Below are positions 63,985 through 64,000 of a stretch of 64,000 bases of DNA, in pieces. How positions within the stretch are numbered: the first letter of the stretch is position 1; each line of letters begins with the position of its first letter. A program made the position numbers and the translations under genes. Below the pieces are notes generated by a model, which was not told the origin of the DNA, searched no databases, and was given only the letters and a program-made list of their open reading frames with translations. Source of the DNA: Pseudomonadota bacterium (GTDB lineage: Bacteria > Pseudomonadota > Gammaproteobacteria > Xanthomonadales > Ahniellaceae). The stretch is from contig JALHNO010000004.1 in assembly GCA_022843465.1 (NCBI GenBank), positions 62,001 to 126,000 on the forward strand. Reading direction: 5' to 3'.

Positions 63985-64000
63985 ATGGCGCTGGAGCGCA
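63985..64000 (+). CDS. ndk: Nucleoside diphosphate kinase, first codons only
   Basis: The window ends after ATG GCG CTG GAG CGC A, reading MALER, the usual N-terminus of Ndk (MALERTLSIIKPD in relatives). GAGGAG lies 8 bp before the ATG. Ndk balances nucleoside triphosphates, but only five residues can be seen, so the call rests on the start sequence. Confidence 0.7.

Overview
The window is GC-rich, densely coding chromosomal DNA of a gammaproteobacterium, most likely a Xanthomonadales (Lysobacterales) member near Rhodanobacteraceae/Xanthomonadaceae. The best evidence is the arginine cluster at 54.1-61.8 kb. It encodes an N-acetylornithine carbamoyltransferase instead of OTCase, an acetylcitrulline-type deacetylase, and an N-acetylglutamate kinase fused to an acetyltransferase. 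The gene order argF'-argG-argE'-argB/A-GNAT-argC-argH is the Xanthomonas one. Nearly everything is chromosomal housekeeping or metabolism. I see no phage, IS element, CRISPR array or toxin-antitoxin module.

Layout: 0.15-4.7 kb, folD overlapping a four-gene TatT-associated TRAP transporter operon. 4.7-9.8 kb, an LtaS-like sulfatase (minus) and guaB-guaA. 9.8-10.5 kb, a gene-free stretch with an inverted pair of repeat units. 10.5-14.8 kb, a FecR/DUF6600 protein with a long coiled tail, tadA, orn and a GNAT. 14.8-19.6 kb, a PAS-GGDEF-EAL protein downstream of a TPR/GT41 (SPINDLY-like) glycosyltransferase. 19.6-24.2 kb, part of the leucine-catabolic liu pathway (HMG-CoA lyase, a lipoprotein, MCC alpha, methylglutaconyl-CoA hydratase). 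24.3-26.6 kb, a Fur-box feoA-feoB operon. 26.7-27.9 kb, an ECF sigma factor followed by a decayed kinase/TPR gene.

28-36.1 kb holds a DUF3014 protein, two very small conserved proteins, a BaiN-like flavoprotein, a TPR-sulfotransferase, a second GGDEF-EAL protein, phaB and phaR. 36.2-39.4 kb is a minus-strand run of a NlpC/P60 hydrolase, a cyclophilin and a K+ channel, next to a two-heme cytochrome c fused to a DUF6265-like domain with an FNR-like site upstream. 39.6-44.7 kb has a short MgtE-type transporter, a methyltransferase, a second phaB, a degenerate P-loop protein and a class III aminotransferase. 45-46.8 kb is a DesK/DesR-type two-component system, followed by recN. 48.9-53.9 kb is hrcA-grpE-dnaK-dnaJ, with a sigma-32 type promoter before dnaK and no CIRCE. 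54.1-61.8 kb is the arginine operon, preceded by an intrinsic terminator and a possible Arg-rich leader. The window ends with pirin, wrbA, tRNA-Pro(CGG) and the first codons of ndk.

The points most worth a second look are the possible attenuator in front of argF', the cytochrome c-DUF6265 fusion, the TRAP binding protein with Trp at the usual substrate-binding Arg, the eroded kinase beside its sigma factor, and palindromes upstream of the DesK/DesR genes. All assignments come from reading the sequence; no database search was run.
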